Assembly: GCA_022786965.1 (NCBI GenBank)
Contig: JALFXH010000030.1
Location: 1 to 33,279, forward strand
DNA: 33,279 nucleotides
From: Clostridiales bacterium
GTDB lineage: Bacteria; Bacillota; Clostridia; Oscillospirales; Oscillospiraceae
Direction of reading: 5' to 3'
A model generated the notes under the pieces. That model saw only the letters and a program-made list of their open reading frames with translations, ran no database searches and was not told where the DNA came from. Made by a program: the position numbers and the translations under genes. Each line of letters begins with the position of its first letter. Position 1 is the stretch's first letter. Shown here in pieces: positions 8,922-18,162 of this stretch.

Positions 8922-10073
8922 ATGAAGCGGAGAAGTTGGGTGCTGGCGCTGGTTTTCCTCATCGGGCTGCTCCCCCTGCGGGCCGGGGCGGCCACCCTGG
9001 CGGAGGCGGGGAAAAGCGCGGTGCTCATGGACGTGACAACGGGAACGGTACTCTATGAGAACAATTCCCACGAACCCTTGGCCCCCGCCAGCGTCACCAA
9101 GGTGATGACCATGCTGCTGATTATGGAGGCGGTGGATTCGGGGAAAATCACATTGAACGATACCGTCACCGCCTCGGAAAACGCCGCCGCCAAGGGGGGC
9201 AGTCAGATCTACTTAAAAGCCGGGGAGACCATGAGCGTGTCGGATATGCTCAAATCCATCGCCGTGTCCTCGGCAAACGACTGCGCCTGCGCCATGGCGG
9301 AGCACATCGCCGGGTCGGAGAGCGCCTTCGTGGACGCCATGAACCAGCGGGCCAGAGAATTGGGGATGCGGGATACCCATTTCGTCAACTGCACCGGCCT
9401 CGACGATGACGACACCGCCAAACAGCACCGCACCAGCGCCTACGACATCGCCCTCATGTCCCGGGAACTGCTCCAAAACCACCCCCTCATCAAAAAATAC
9501 ACCACCATCTGGATGGACACTGTGCGAAATGGGGCCTTTGGCCTTTCCAATACCAATAAACTGATCCGCTTTTATCCCGGCGCCACGGGGCTGAAAACCG
9601 GCTTCACCACCGGGGCGGGGTACTGCCTGTCGGCCTCCGCCCAGCGGGACGGCATGGAGCTGGTGGCGGTGGTCATGGGAGCCAAAACCAGTAAGGAACG
9701 AAACGCCGCCTGTAAGGAATTGCTTGACTACGGCTTTGCGAATTTTGCAGTGATCTCGCCGGAATTAAGTGACGTGCCCGGGGTGCCCGTGAAGCTGGGG
9801 AAACAGGACACCGTGAACGCTGCCCTGGGGGAGGCCACGGGGCTGCTCATCGATAAGGCCCAGAAAAGCAGTGTCACCACGGAGGTGACCCTGGAAGAGC
9901 GGGTAAGTGCCCCGGTGACCCGTGGGCAGCAGATCGGCACCCTGTCCATCAAATCCGGGGAGCAGACCCTGCGGCAGATTCCCCTCGTTGCGGCGGAGGG
10001 GGTGGAGCGGCTTACCACCGGGGACCTGTTTGTGAAGGTGCTGCGCAAAGCCGCCATGGCGAAGGAAGCGTGA
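8922..10073 (+). CDS. Serine-type D-Ala-D-Ala carboxypeptidase (peptidase S11)
   Basis: A 383-residue penicillin-binding protein that trims the terminal D-alanine from peptidoglycan stem peptides outside the membrane. Signal peptide: MKRR, a hydrophobic stretch at 6-20, then AGAA. The three S11 motifs are in order: S57-V-T-K60, S117-A-N119 and K225-T-G227. The C-terminal 120 residues after the catalytic domain match the PBP5/DacF beta domain (KLGKQDTVNAALGE ...). The start is set by AAGGAGGG about 7 bases upstream of the ATG at 8922; the frame is open further left through the GC-rich repeat, but that part is not protein-like. Closest functional type is DacF/DacA; vegetative or sporulation role cannot be separated from sequence alone. 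No convincing promoter was found in front of it. Confidence 0.93.
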   Translation: MKRRSWVLALVFLIGLLPLRAGAATLAEAGKSAVLMDVTTGTVLYENNSHEPLAPASVTKVMTMLLIMEAVDSGKITLNDTVTASENAAAKGGSQIYLKAGETMSVSDMLKSIAVSSANDCACAMAEHIAGSESAFVDAMNQRARELGMRDTHFVNCTGLDDDDTAKQHRTSAYDIALMSRELLQNHPLIKKYTTIWMDTVRNGAFGLSNTNKLIRFYPGATGLKTGFTTGAGYCLSASAQRDGMELVAVVMGAKTSKERNAACKELLDYGFANFAVISPELSDVPGVPVKLGKQDTVNAALGEATGLLIDKAQKSSVTTEVTLEERVSAPVTRGQQIGTLSIKSGEQTLRQIPLVAAEGVERLTTGDLFVKVLRKAAMAKEA

Positions 10074-10095
10074 AGCGCGGGGAAGCAAGCGGCTG

Positions 10096-10124
10096 TTGAC
10101 TTTCCCCAAGTTTTAGAGTAAACT
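10096..10124 (+). promoter_or_regulatory. sigmaA promoter of the glycosyltransferase gene
   Basis: TTGACT (10096-10101), 17-base spacer, TAAACT (10119-10124), about 50 bases before the start codon at 10175. Confidence 0.8.
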
Positions 10125-10174
10125 GTTCCTGACAAAAAAGCGGAAATTGCCGCGAAACCGGAAGGAACAGTGGG

Positions 10175-11311
10175 ATGATTTACTATTTGGGATGCTATAA
10201 AACGGACAAAATTGAAGATCTGCTCCCCAGCGGCTCCATCAACGCCGGTTCCTTCAAAATGAGCTACCTGATTCGAACGGTAAAGGAGCTGGGGCAGGAG
10301 ATCACCGTCCTGTCCACCTATGATAGCCGGAAATCCGGCCTGCGCCCCTATCGGAAGGTGCGGGTGGATGACTTGGAAACCGACCTGTTCTTCCCGGCGT
10401 TTTCTCTGCCCGGCGCCGGCGCAAGGCTTGGGCGGATGGTGAAAAGCCTGATGGACCTTGTGTGCCTGCTGCTGTTCGTGAAGCCCGGCGCAACCCTGAT
10501 GGTATACCACCACCCGGCGTTCGCAAGATTCCTCGCGCCGGTGAAGCGACTGAAGCGGATAAGGGTCATTCTGGAGGTGGAGGAGATGTACCACGTCCTG
10601 GAGGGCAGCCGGAAGACCTTTGCCAAGGAGCGGAAGCTGCTGGATATGGCTGACAGTTACCTCGTCTCCAACGACCTGATCTATCCGGAATATCTCCACG
10701 CCGACAGAGATTGCGCGGTGGTGTACGGAAACTACATCATTCCGCAGCACCCCCCCGTGGGGAAGCATGACGGGATCAATATTCTGTACTCCGGCTCCAT
10801 CGACCGGGTGCGGGGCGCGTTTCTGGCGGTTGAAATCGCCAGATTCCTGCCGGAGGGCTATTGCCTGCACCTGTCCGGCACCGGACAGATGCAGGATGTG
10901 GCGGAATTGAAGCGTCGGATCGGTGAGATAAACGCCGAAAAACCCCAGCCCGCAGTCATATACCACGGTCAGTTGGACGATGACGGACTGGATCGGCTGG
11001 CCTTCTCCTGCGATATCGGACTGAATTTGCAGGACAGCCGAAACCCCTTCCACGCGGTTTCCTTCCCGTCAAAAATCCCGTTTTACCTGGCCCGTGGGCT
11101 CAGCGTGTTTTCCACACGGCTCTCCAGTGTAATGGCGTCAAAGCTCAGCCCATGCGTGACCTATGTGGATATGAACCCCAAATCCATCGCGGAGGCAATT
11201 CTGGCGTTCCAGCCGGAAGCCCCGGAAGCCAACCGGGAGCGGATCGCGGAACTGGACCGGGAATTTTCCAAGGAATTGTCCCGGCTGCTGGGGGTTGCGC
11301 AGGAAACGTGA
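10175..11311 (+). CDS. GT-B fold glycosyltransferase (GT4-like)
   Basis: A 378-residue cytoplasmic or membrane-associated protein. The C-terminal half carries the nucleotide-sugar domain of GT4 enzymes: INILYSGSIDRVRGAFLAVE near residue 198, YCLHLSGTGQMQDVAELKR near 229, then a donor-binding region reading LNLQDSRNPFHAVSFPSKIPFYLARG, which contains the serine/proline segment typical of the E-x7-E zone although the first glutamate is not obvious. The N-terminal half is the acceptor domain, with a hydrophobic stretch LMDLVCLLLFV that may touch the membrane. AAGGAA precedes the ATG by about 8 bases. It stands alone with its own promoter and terminator. Acceptor and sugar are unknown; a cell-surface glycan role is inferred. 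Confidence 0.8.
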   Translation: MIYYLGCYKTDKIEDLLPSGSINAGSFKMSYLIRTVKELGQEITVLSTYDSRKSGLRPYRKVRVDDLETDLFFPAFSLPGAGARLGRMVKSLMDLVCLLLFVKPGATLMVYHHPAFARFLAPVKRLKRIRVILEVEEMYHVLEGSRKTFAKERKLLDMADSYLVSNDLIYPEYLHADRDCAVVYGNYIIPQHPPVGKHDGINILYSGSIDRVRGAFLAVEIARFLPEGYCLHLSGTGQMQDVAELKRRIGEINAEKPQPAVIYHGQLDDDGLDRLAFSCDIGLNLQDSRNPFHAVSFPSKIPFYLARGLSVFSTRLSSVMASKLSPCVTYVDMNPKSIAEAILAFQPEAPEANRERIAELDREFSKELSRLLGVAQET

Positions 11312-11324
11312 AGAGCGGAAATAC

Positions 11325-11353
11325 AAAGCCCTTCCCGGACGGGAAGGGCTTTT
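11325..11353 (+). terminator. Terminator of the glycosyltransferase gene
   Basis: AAAGCCCTTCCC - GGAC - GGGAAGGGCTTT: a perfect 12-bp stem followed by TTTC, 13 bases after the stop. Confidence 0.9.
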
Positions 11354-11365
11354 CTGCTTCGCAGA

Positions 11366-11459
11366 CGGGCGGGTCAGTGACCCGTCCTACGCATTGGTCA
11401 ACTATATTCTCCTTTATCTGATAAACTGCGTAGGGCGGGGTCATAACCCCGCCCTACGC
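11366..11459. repeat. GC-rich palindromic repeats of the GTAGGG family
   Basis: One arm near 11366-11391 reads ACGGGCGGGTCAGTGACCCG then TCCTAC. A separate perfect hairpin at 11428-11459 has 14-bp arms (GCGTAGGGCGGGGT and its complement) around a CATA loop. Both belong to the family at 8757, 14142, 23326 and 23438. Confidence 0.75.
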
Positions 11460-11470
11460 TCCTTAACCAA

Positions 11471-11673
11471 ATTCCCCTTTACCTTCCTAAGCACCTCCGG
11501 TCGAGGGGCCCTAAGGATGTAAGTTGAATGCCCGGGTGCGTGACGCATTGGCAGGCGGCCCCGCCGCCCGAATCCCTTCCCCAAACCACTGAGCGGTATC
11601 GAATCGGGCAGAACCCAATGGTGTAACGACCACACACCAACTCCGTAACGCATTGGCTGGCGGCCCTGCCGCC
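11471..11673 (-). repeat. Composite intergenic repeat, two units
   Basis: On the minus strand: one unit with the standard tail and core (11471-11520) and hairpin GGCGGC-CCC-GCCGCC (11554-11568), and one with the variant core CACCATTGGGTTCTGCCCGA and hairpin GGCGGC-CCT-GCCGCC (11659-11673). Unit 2 ends 40 bases before the groESL promoter. The 523-bp gap 11312-11834 holds only the upstream terminator, these repeats and the groESL control region. Confidence 0.75.
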
Positions 11674-11712
11674 GCGTTAATAAATTATTTACGGTTTCTT
11701 CCAATTTCCCTC

Positions 11713-11741
11713 TTGCTTTTTTCAGCGAAGTGGGGTATATT
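11713..11741 (+). promoter_or_regulatory. sigmaA promoter of groESL
   Basis: TTGCTT (11713-11718), 17-base spacer, TATATT (11736-11741). The predicted start point falls inside the CIRCE operator. Confidence 0.85.
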
Positions 11742-11744
11742 GTA

Positions 11745-11771
11745 TTAGCACTCAGAGATCAAGAGTGCTAA
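11745..11771 (+). promoter_or_regulatory. CIRCE operator (HrcA binding site)
   Basis: TTAGCACTC - 9 bases - GAGTGCTAA, a perfect match to the CIRCE consensus, 3 bases downstream of the -10 hexamer. HrcA bound here represses groESL until heat or unfolded protein ties up its chaperone partner; hrcA itself is not in the window. Confidence 0.98.
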
Positions 11772-11834
11772 GCACGTAGATCATGGCGGGATAAACCCGC
11801 AGTCTAAATACAATATGGTATGGAGGAAATCAAC

Positions 11835-13759
<1,925 letters not shown>

Positions 13760-14080
13760 GCGGCGAGTCGCCGCGGACAATGCGTCACGAACACTGGCAG
13801 TGAACCAGCATCCTTTGGGCCCCTCGACAGGTACTGCTCAGTGAGGTTGCGGCACCGTAGGGGGCGGCGTCCCCGACGCCCCGGGCCGCAGGGCGGACAG
13901 CCAATGCGTTACGGACTCTGGTCGTAGTCGCTGCACCATTGGGTTTGCTCGACCGGAAACGCTCAGTAATATGAAAAGGAGAATTCCGGCCAGTGGCCGC
14001 GGACAATGCGTTACGGACGCTGGGTAGTTGACTAACATCCTTTGGGCCCCTCAACCGGAACTGCTCAGTGATCTGTATTT
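13760..14080 (+). repeat. Composite intergenic repeat, three tandem units
   Basis: Three units begin directly after the groEL stop. Their hairpins are GCGGCGAGTCGCCGC (13760-13774), GGCCGC-AGG-GCGG (about 13884-13897) and CGGCCAGTGGCCG (13987-13999). The first and third have the CATCCTTTGGGCCCCTC core; the second has the variant GCACCATTGGGTTTGCTCGAC. Between units 1 and 2 sits the TAGGGGGC/GACGCCCC module (13857-13884). All three read in the groEL direction and lie before the first clear terminator at 14101, so they may be part of the groESL transcript. Confidence 0.8.
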
Positions 14081-14100
14081 GGCATTCCGACATAAATTGT

Positions 14101-14135
14101 GCCCGCCCCGGTTTTGCGTCGGGGCGGGCTTTTTA
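14101..14135 (+). terminator. Intrinsic terminator downstream of groESL
   Basis: GCCCGCCCCG and CGGGGCGGGC pair around a 9-base loop and are followed by TTTTT. It lies 340 bases after groEL, with no gene between. Confidence 0.85.
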
Positions 14136-14141
14136 CACACT

Positions 14142-14167
14142 GAGGGCGGGTCGTTGAACCCGCCCTC
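14142..14167. repeat. GC-rich palindrome of the GTAGGG family
   Basis: GAGGGCGGGT - CGTTGA - ACCCGCCCTC, a perfect 10-bp stem immediately after the terminator. The remaining 78 bases to 14245 show nothing else. Confidence 0.65.
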
Positions 14168-14245
14168 TTCTCATTTGTGTTTATCGGCCGTTCTCAGCCG
14201 CAAGATACTTTTGACGTCGTAGAAAATTGGAATTTGGTGTAGCAT

Positions 14246-14896
14246 TTATGACGACAGATACCGCAGCAGGACCTTCTTGAGCAGCTCCGGGTCGATGGGC
14301 TTACCCAGATGATCGTTCATGCCCGCCTCCAGGCATCGCTGCCGGTCCTCGGCAAAGGCGTTGGCGGTCATGGCGACAATGGGAATGGAGGCCTTTTCCG
14401 GGTCTGAAAGCTCCCGGATGGATACGGTGGCTTCCAAACCGTTCATGACCGGCATCTGAATATCCATGAGAATCAGATCAAAGGTGTGGGCAGGGGCCTG
14501 AGCCAGAGCCTTCACGCACAGTTCCCCATTTTCCACCCAGTGGGTCTCAACACCCAGGTCATTGAGCAGCTCCTGGGCAATCTCCGCGTTGAGGGCGTTG
14601 TCCTCCGCCATCAGAATCCTCTTCCCGACAAGGCTGTCCCCCGGAGCTGCTTCCTGCTGAGGCACCGGCGGCTGGGCAACGCGGTGGGGAATCCGGATGG
14701 TGACGGTGGTGCCTTCTCCCTGCCGGCTTTCCATGGTGATTGTGCCGCCCATCAGATCCACATATTTCTTCACGATTCCCAGCCCCAGACCGGTGCCGGG
14801 AATCTTGTTCTCTGTAACCGTTTTTTCACGGGCAAAGGTGTCAAACACATGGGGCAGAAATTCCGGGCTGATGCCGATGCCCGTATCCCGGACCAC
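14246..14896 (-). CDS. C-terminal part of the hybrid histidine kinase (ATPase end + receiver), split by frameshift
   Basis: This 216-codon frame continues the kinase at 14841-16757. It contains the ATP-binding G1 box DTGIGIS, the F region VFDTFAREK, the G2 box GTGLGLGIVKKY, and then a receiver domain RILMAEDNALNAEIAQELL ... LILMDIQMPVMNGLEA, with the phosphoacceptor aspartate in MDIQMP, the conserved threonine in VAMTANAF and lysine in LGKPID. The first codon here is a GTG that is simply the first possible start; the frame is open upstream to the homopolymer at 14961-14967 and reads VHLSLRELPDPRPG there, exactly what should follow the kinase N box. It has no ribosome binding site, so it is unlikely to be a gene of its own. 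Confidence 0.8.
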   Translation of the reverse strand: MVRDTGIGISPEFLPHVFDTFAREKTVTENKIPGTGLGLGIVKKYVDLMGGTITMESRQGEGTTVTIRIPHRVAQPPVPQQEAAPGDSLVGKRILMAEDNALNAEIAQELLNDLGVETHWVENGELCVKALAQAPAHTFDLILMDIQMPVMNGLEATVSIRELSDPEKASIPIVAMTANAFAEDRQRCLEAGMNDHLGKPIDPELLKKVLLRYLSS

Positions 14897-16757
14897 GGTT
14901 TCCAGCTGGATCCACCCTGGCCGGGGATCCGGCAGCTCCCGCAGGGACAGGTGGACACTTCCCCCCCGCAGGCGTATATTTCATAGCGTTGGACAGGATG
15001 TTCATGTGGATTTCCTGCGACTTGGTTCGGTCCACATAAATCCAGGGATGGGTAATTTCTACCAGGGTTTCCACATGAATCCCCTTTTCCGCGAATCCCT
15101 CCGCCAGAACCGCGTCCAAGCCCCGCAGGATCTCCCGGATGTCCCCCGGCTCCTCCTGCAGCTCCGCCTTGCCGCTCTCGATCCTGGCCATTTCCAGCAC
15201 CGAGTTGATCAGCTCCATGAGGTAAGCTCCCGCCTGCCGGATGTTGCGGGTGTAATCCATCAGCTTATCCGGATTCTCCCGGTGCCGCTCAATCAGCTCC
15301 GTATAGCCCAAAATCGCGTTCATGGGCGTGCGGATGTCGTGGGACATATTGAACAGGAACATGGTCTTAGCCTTGTTGGCGGCCTCCGCCGCCTCCTTGG
15401 CCCGCTCCAGCTCCCGATTCACTTCGGTGATGTCCCGGATGCTGATGAGCAGGTGGGGCTGGTCGCTGTTTCCGCCGCTGAGGACACACTTTTCCTGATA
15501 TCGCCGGATTTCATCGTCCACCACGGCATCGTATTCAATATAGCAGGACTTTTGCTTCGACACCACGTCCAGCAGGGTTTCCAATTTGTTGCACGCCAAA
15601 AAACGCTGCCGGTCCTTTTCCGCCACCATTTTCCGGGCATACTCGGAAATCGCGGTCTTATAGGGGATATTGTCCTCGGCCCAGTCCGGCAACACGGAAT
15701 CCTCTCCCAGCCGGAACCGCTCCTCGGTGCCCTTGCGGACATCCACATCCGCGATCATCTGGTAGTCATCGGCCAGACCCCGCAGCAGAGTGTTGACCCG
15801 GCTGCGCCCGGCCTCGAAGGCCTCCCGGGATTTTTCCTGCCGGTAGGTGCGGTAGAGAATGCCGGTGAACAGCAGGAAAATCATCAGCGTCATCAGCAGC
15901 ACGATCAGAGCGTCGGCGTTGGTACGGTTGTTCAGCTGGGCGGTAGCCTCCGGCGGGAACATCAGAACCAGCGACCAGGAGGTGCCGGCAATGGGAGCCA
16001 CCGCGCCGGTGGAGCTGCCCTCCGGGGCGTCAAACCGGAAGGTGACGGATTGCCGTTGGGACAAGCTGCCCAGAACCAGCTGCCGCTGAACCGCGTCCAT
16101 ACGCTCAGGGAAATCCGTGCAGCTTTCACTGGCCGGCCAGTCCGCCTGCCTGTATTCTCCCAGAACGGTTCCGTTGCATTGAACGATGACAGTGTGGGCA
16201 GGATAACCGTACAGGTCGGTTTTCAGAAAGCCCGCGATGGTGTCCTGGGACAAAAAACCCACCATCACGCCGCAGATCTCCCCCTTAAAGCGCACCGGCG
16301 CGTAGAGGCCGATCTGCTTTTCTCCGCTGACCCGGGAGGACAGCACCGCGCACACGCCGGTCTTGCCCTCCATGCCCCGCTGGAAATAGGCCCGGTCGGA
16401 GACATCCACCGCGGCGCCGCTGCTGGCGTGATCCGTACCATCCCGGTCCACAAAGCGGATCCAGTCAAAGCCGGAGGCGTATTCCAGTTCCCGCAGCAGG
16501 GCCAGATCCGCCTCCGGAGAGGAGATGGCTTTCCCGTACAGGCAGGCGATGGAATCGATGGTTCGTTCGCTTTCCTCCAGCACGTCGGAAACATGGAACG
16601 CGGCGGTGCTGGCCACCTCCCGGGTGTAGTTGCCGATAAAGTCCATATTCCGCCGGGCATTCATATAGAACGACAGCAGCAGGATGCTCAGAAAGCACAC
16701 CATAAAGCCCGCAAGGCAGACAAGATATCGAATTGTGGTTCTGGTTTTTCCGCGCAT
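14841..16757 (-). CDS. Sensor histidine kinase, N-terminal part, frameshifted
   Basis: This frame encodes 638 residues: a membrane helix at 11-31, an extracytoplasmic sensor of about 250 residues of dCache/Cache type (with VDRDGTDHASSGAAVDVSDRAYF in it), a second helix at 283-302, a PAS-like region to about 445, and the HisKA H box FNMSHDIRTPMNAILG with phospho-histidine H473. The N box NILSNAMKYTPAGG ends at 599, after which 38 unrelated residues lead to a stop. Removing one base from the G7 run (C7 on plus, 14961-14967) gives AGGSVHLSL and joins it to the frame ending at 14246, yielding an 836-residue hybrid kinase. The start at 16757 has GGGAGG 7 bases upstream; a GTG at 16808 lacks one. 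No cognate regulator is adjacent. Confidence 0.85.
   Translation of the reverse strand: MRGKTRTTIRYLVCLAGFMVCFLSILLLSFYMNARRNMDFIGNYTREVASTAAFHVSDVLEESERTIDSIACLYGKAISSPEADLALLRELEYASGFDWIRFVDRDGTDHASSGAAVDVSDRAYFQRGMEGKTGVCAVLSSRVSGEKQIGLYAPVRFKGEICGVMVGFLSQDTIAGFLKTDLYGYPAHTVIVQCNGTVLGEYRQADWPASESCTDFPERMDAVQRQLVLGSLSQRQSVTFRFDAPEGSSTGAVAPIAGTSWSLVLMFPPEATAQLNNRTNADALIVLLMTLMIFLLFTGILYRTYRQEKSREAFEAGRSRVNTLLRGLADDYQMIADVDVRKGTEERFRLGEDSVLPDWAEDNIPYKTAISEYARKMVAEKDRQRFLACNKLETLLDVVSKQKSCYIEYDAVVDDEIRRYQEKCVLSGGNSDQPHLLISIRDITEVNRELERAKEAAEAANKAKTMFLFNMSHDIRTPMNAILGYTELIERHRENPDKLMDYTRNIRQAGAYLMELINSVLEMARIESGKAELQEEPGDIREILRGLDAVLAEGFAEKGIHVETLVEITHPWIYVDRTKSQEIHMNILSNAMKYTPAGGKCPPVPAGAAGSPARVDPAGNRGPGYGHRHQPGISAPCV
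14961..14967 (-). other. G7 homopolymer with +1 frameshift
   Basis: Seven G residues on the minus strand inside the kinase gene. Six would restore the reading frame: 14246-16757 is 2512 bases, one more than a multiple of three. Could be a real mutation, a phase-variable tract or a sequencing error. Confidence 0.85.
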
Positions 16758-16818
16758 GATCCCGCCTCCCCGTAAGCCGGCGCTGCTATCAGTCTTATTT
16801 GCAGTCACTTATTATTGT

Positions 16819-16847
16819 ATCATAGCATATCTGTATTTTGGTTGCAA
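16819..16847 (-). promoter_or_regulatory. sigmaA promoter of the histidine kinase gene
   Basis: On the minus strand TTGCAA (16842-16847), 17-base spacer, TATGAT (16819-16824), about 60 bases before the ATG at 16757; supports that start over the GTG at 16808. Confidence 0.8.
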
Positions 16848-16950
16848 TCCCGGAAATGGGTCAGATTGTCCTCATGTTCTCCGGGGACAGGTGCTCCGAT
16901 ATCCGGTATGCTTCTCTTTATATTTAATTATACAAATAAATTATGCAGAA

Positions 16951-16982
16951 TTGTCCACGGGCTGTGTTCGGCCTATGGACAA
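16951..16982. promoter_or_regulatory. Dyad between the kinase and opp promoters
   Basis: TTGTCCA (16951-16957) and TGGACAA (16976-16982) are perfect 7-bp inverted arms, with partial inner pairing (GGGC / GGCC). It lies between the two divergent promoters and could be an operator or a small hairpin. The rest of the 460-bp gap is AT-rich and holds no gene. Confidence 0.35.
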
Positions 16983-17103
16983 CCGTTTCCGGTCTGCGGG
17001 AATTTGGTACACTTTACGATTTTTTTCAGTGTGAGCCTATGAGATAAAAGCAAATTATACAAAGAAAGGATTGCTTTTTCTAAATAATTAGCAATAGTTC
17101 TAG

Positions 17104-17132
17104 TTGCTATTTCGTATAAAATCTTGTATAAT
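17104..17132 (+). promoter_or_regulatory. sigmaA promoter of the opp operon
   Basis: TTGCTA (17104-17109), 17-base spacer, consensus TATAAT (17127-17132), giving a leader of about 80 bases before oppB. No riboswitch fold was recognised in that leader. Confidence 0.88.
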
Positions 17133-17217
17133 ACATGTTATTTAGCGAACTAGCGCAAAAAAGGGAGAGGGGCTGCCGGAAGCGCCCTTCAGTAACCCGT
17201 GAAAGGTAGGATTCCGG

Positions 17218-18147
17218 ATGAGTTCCAAAACCCTGAAGTACGTTCTGAAACGAATCGCCATGGCGGTCCTGACGGTCTGGATCGTTATCACCGTCACCTT
17301 CTTCGTCATGCGTGCCGTCCCCGGCGGCCCCTTCCTGTCGGAAAAGGCTGTGTCCGAGGCGGCCCAGAAGGCGTTGGAGGCCAAGTATGGCATGGACAAG
17401 CCCCTGATGGTGCAGTATTTCACTTATCTTAAGGATATTGTCACCAAATTCGACTTTGGCCCCTCCATCAAGCTCCGGGGCCGCATGGTCATCGACGTGA
17501 TTACCGATGGTCTGCGCACCTCCGCCAAGCTGGGCGTTATCGCGGCTGGTATCGCGCTGGTCTTCGGCGTGGTGCTGGGCGCCGTGGCTGCCCTGCGGCG
17601 CAACGGCTTTGCCGATAAGGTCATCATGGTGCTGACCACCGCCTTCATCTCCATGCCGTCCTTCATTATTGGTTCTTTGATGGTGCTGATTTTGTCCGTC
17701 AAGCTGGGCTGGTTCCCCGCCAACGGCGAGACCGCCAAGGGTCTGGTTCTGCCCATCATCGCCCTGTCCCTGTCCCCCATGGCCAACATCACCCGTCTGA
17801 CCCGCAGCTCCATGCTGGACGTGCTGGGCCAGGACTATATCCGCACCGCCCGGGCCAAGGGCGTGCCCCCCCTGAAAATCGTCTTCGGCCACGCGCTGAA
17901 AAACTCCCTGATTCCCGTCATCACCTACGTCGGTCCCATGCTGGCCTACATTGTCACCGGTTCTCTGGTTATTGAGCAGGTTTTCGCGGTGCCCGGCATC
18001 GGCAGAGCCTTCGTCAGCTCCATCACCGGCCGTGACTACCCCCTGATCATGGGCACCACCATCGTGTTGGCTACCCTCATCGTCATCATGAATCTGGTCA
18101 GCGACATTCTGTACAAGCTGGTTGACCCCAGAATCAATCTGGAGTAA
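17218..18147 (+). CDS. oppB: Oligopeptide ABC transporter permease OppB
   Basis: A 309-residue inner-membrane subunit with six helices. The N-terminus LKYVLKRIAMAVLTVWIVITVTFFVMRAVPGGPF is characteristic of the OppB/DppB family. The EAA coupling loop reads DYIRTARAKGVPPLKIVFGHALKNSLIP around residues 206-233, and the final segments VFAVPGIGRAFVSSITGRDYPLIMG and NLVSDILYKLVDPRINL are standard. It heads the operon; oppC follows after 15 bases. AAAGGTAGG lies before the ATG. It forms the translocation pore with OppC. Confidence 0.95.
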   Translation: MSSKTLKYVLKRIAMAVLTVWIVITVTFFVMRAVPGGPFLSEKAVSEAAQKALEAKYGMDKPLMVQYFTYLKDIVTKFDFGPSIKLRGRMVIDVITDGLRTSAKLGVIAAGIALVFGVVLGAVAALRRNGFADKVIMVLTTAFISMPSFIIGSLMVLILSVKLGWFPANGETAKGLVLPIIALSLSPMANITRLTRSSMLDVLGQDYIRTARAKGVPPLKIVFGHALKNSLIPVITYVGPMLAYIVTGSLVIEQVFAVPGIGRAFVSSITGRDYPLIMGTTIVLATLIVIMNLVSDILYKLVDPRINLE

Positions 18148-18162
18148 AGGAGAAAACGCGAA

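Noticed and set aside
14697..16775. 692-codon plus-strand open frame over the histidine kinase
   Set aside because: Shadow of the kinase gene: the minus strand has clear H, N, G1 and G2 boxes and a promoter; the plus frame has none.
17133..17217. Riboswitch in the opp leader
   Set aside because: About 80 bases with only weak stems; no match to a riboswitch core I can recognise.
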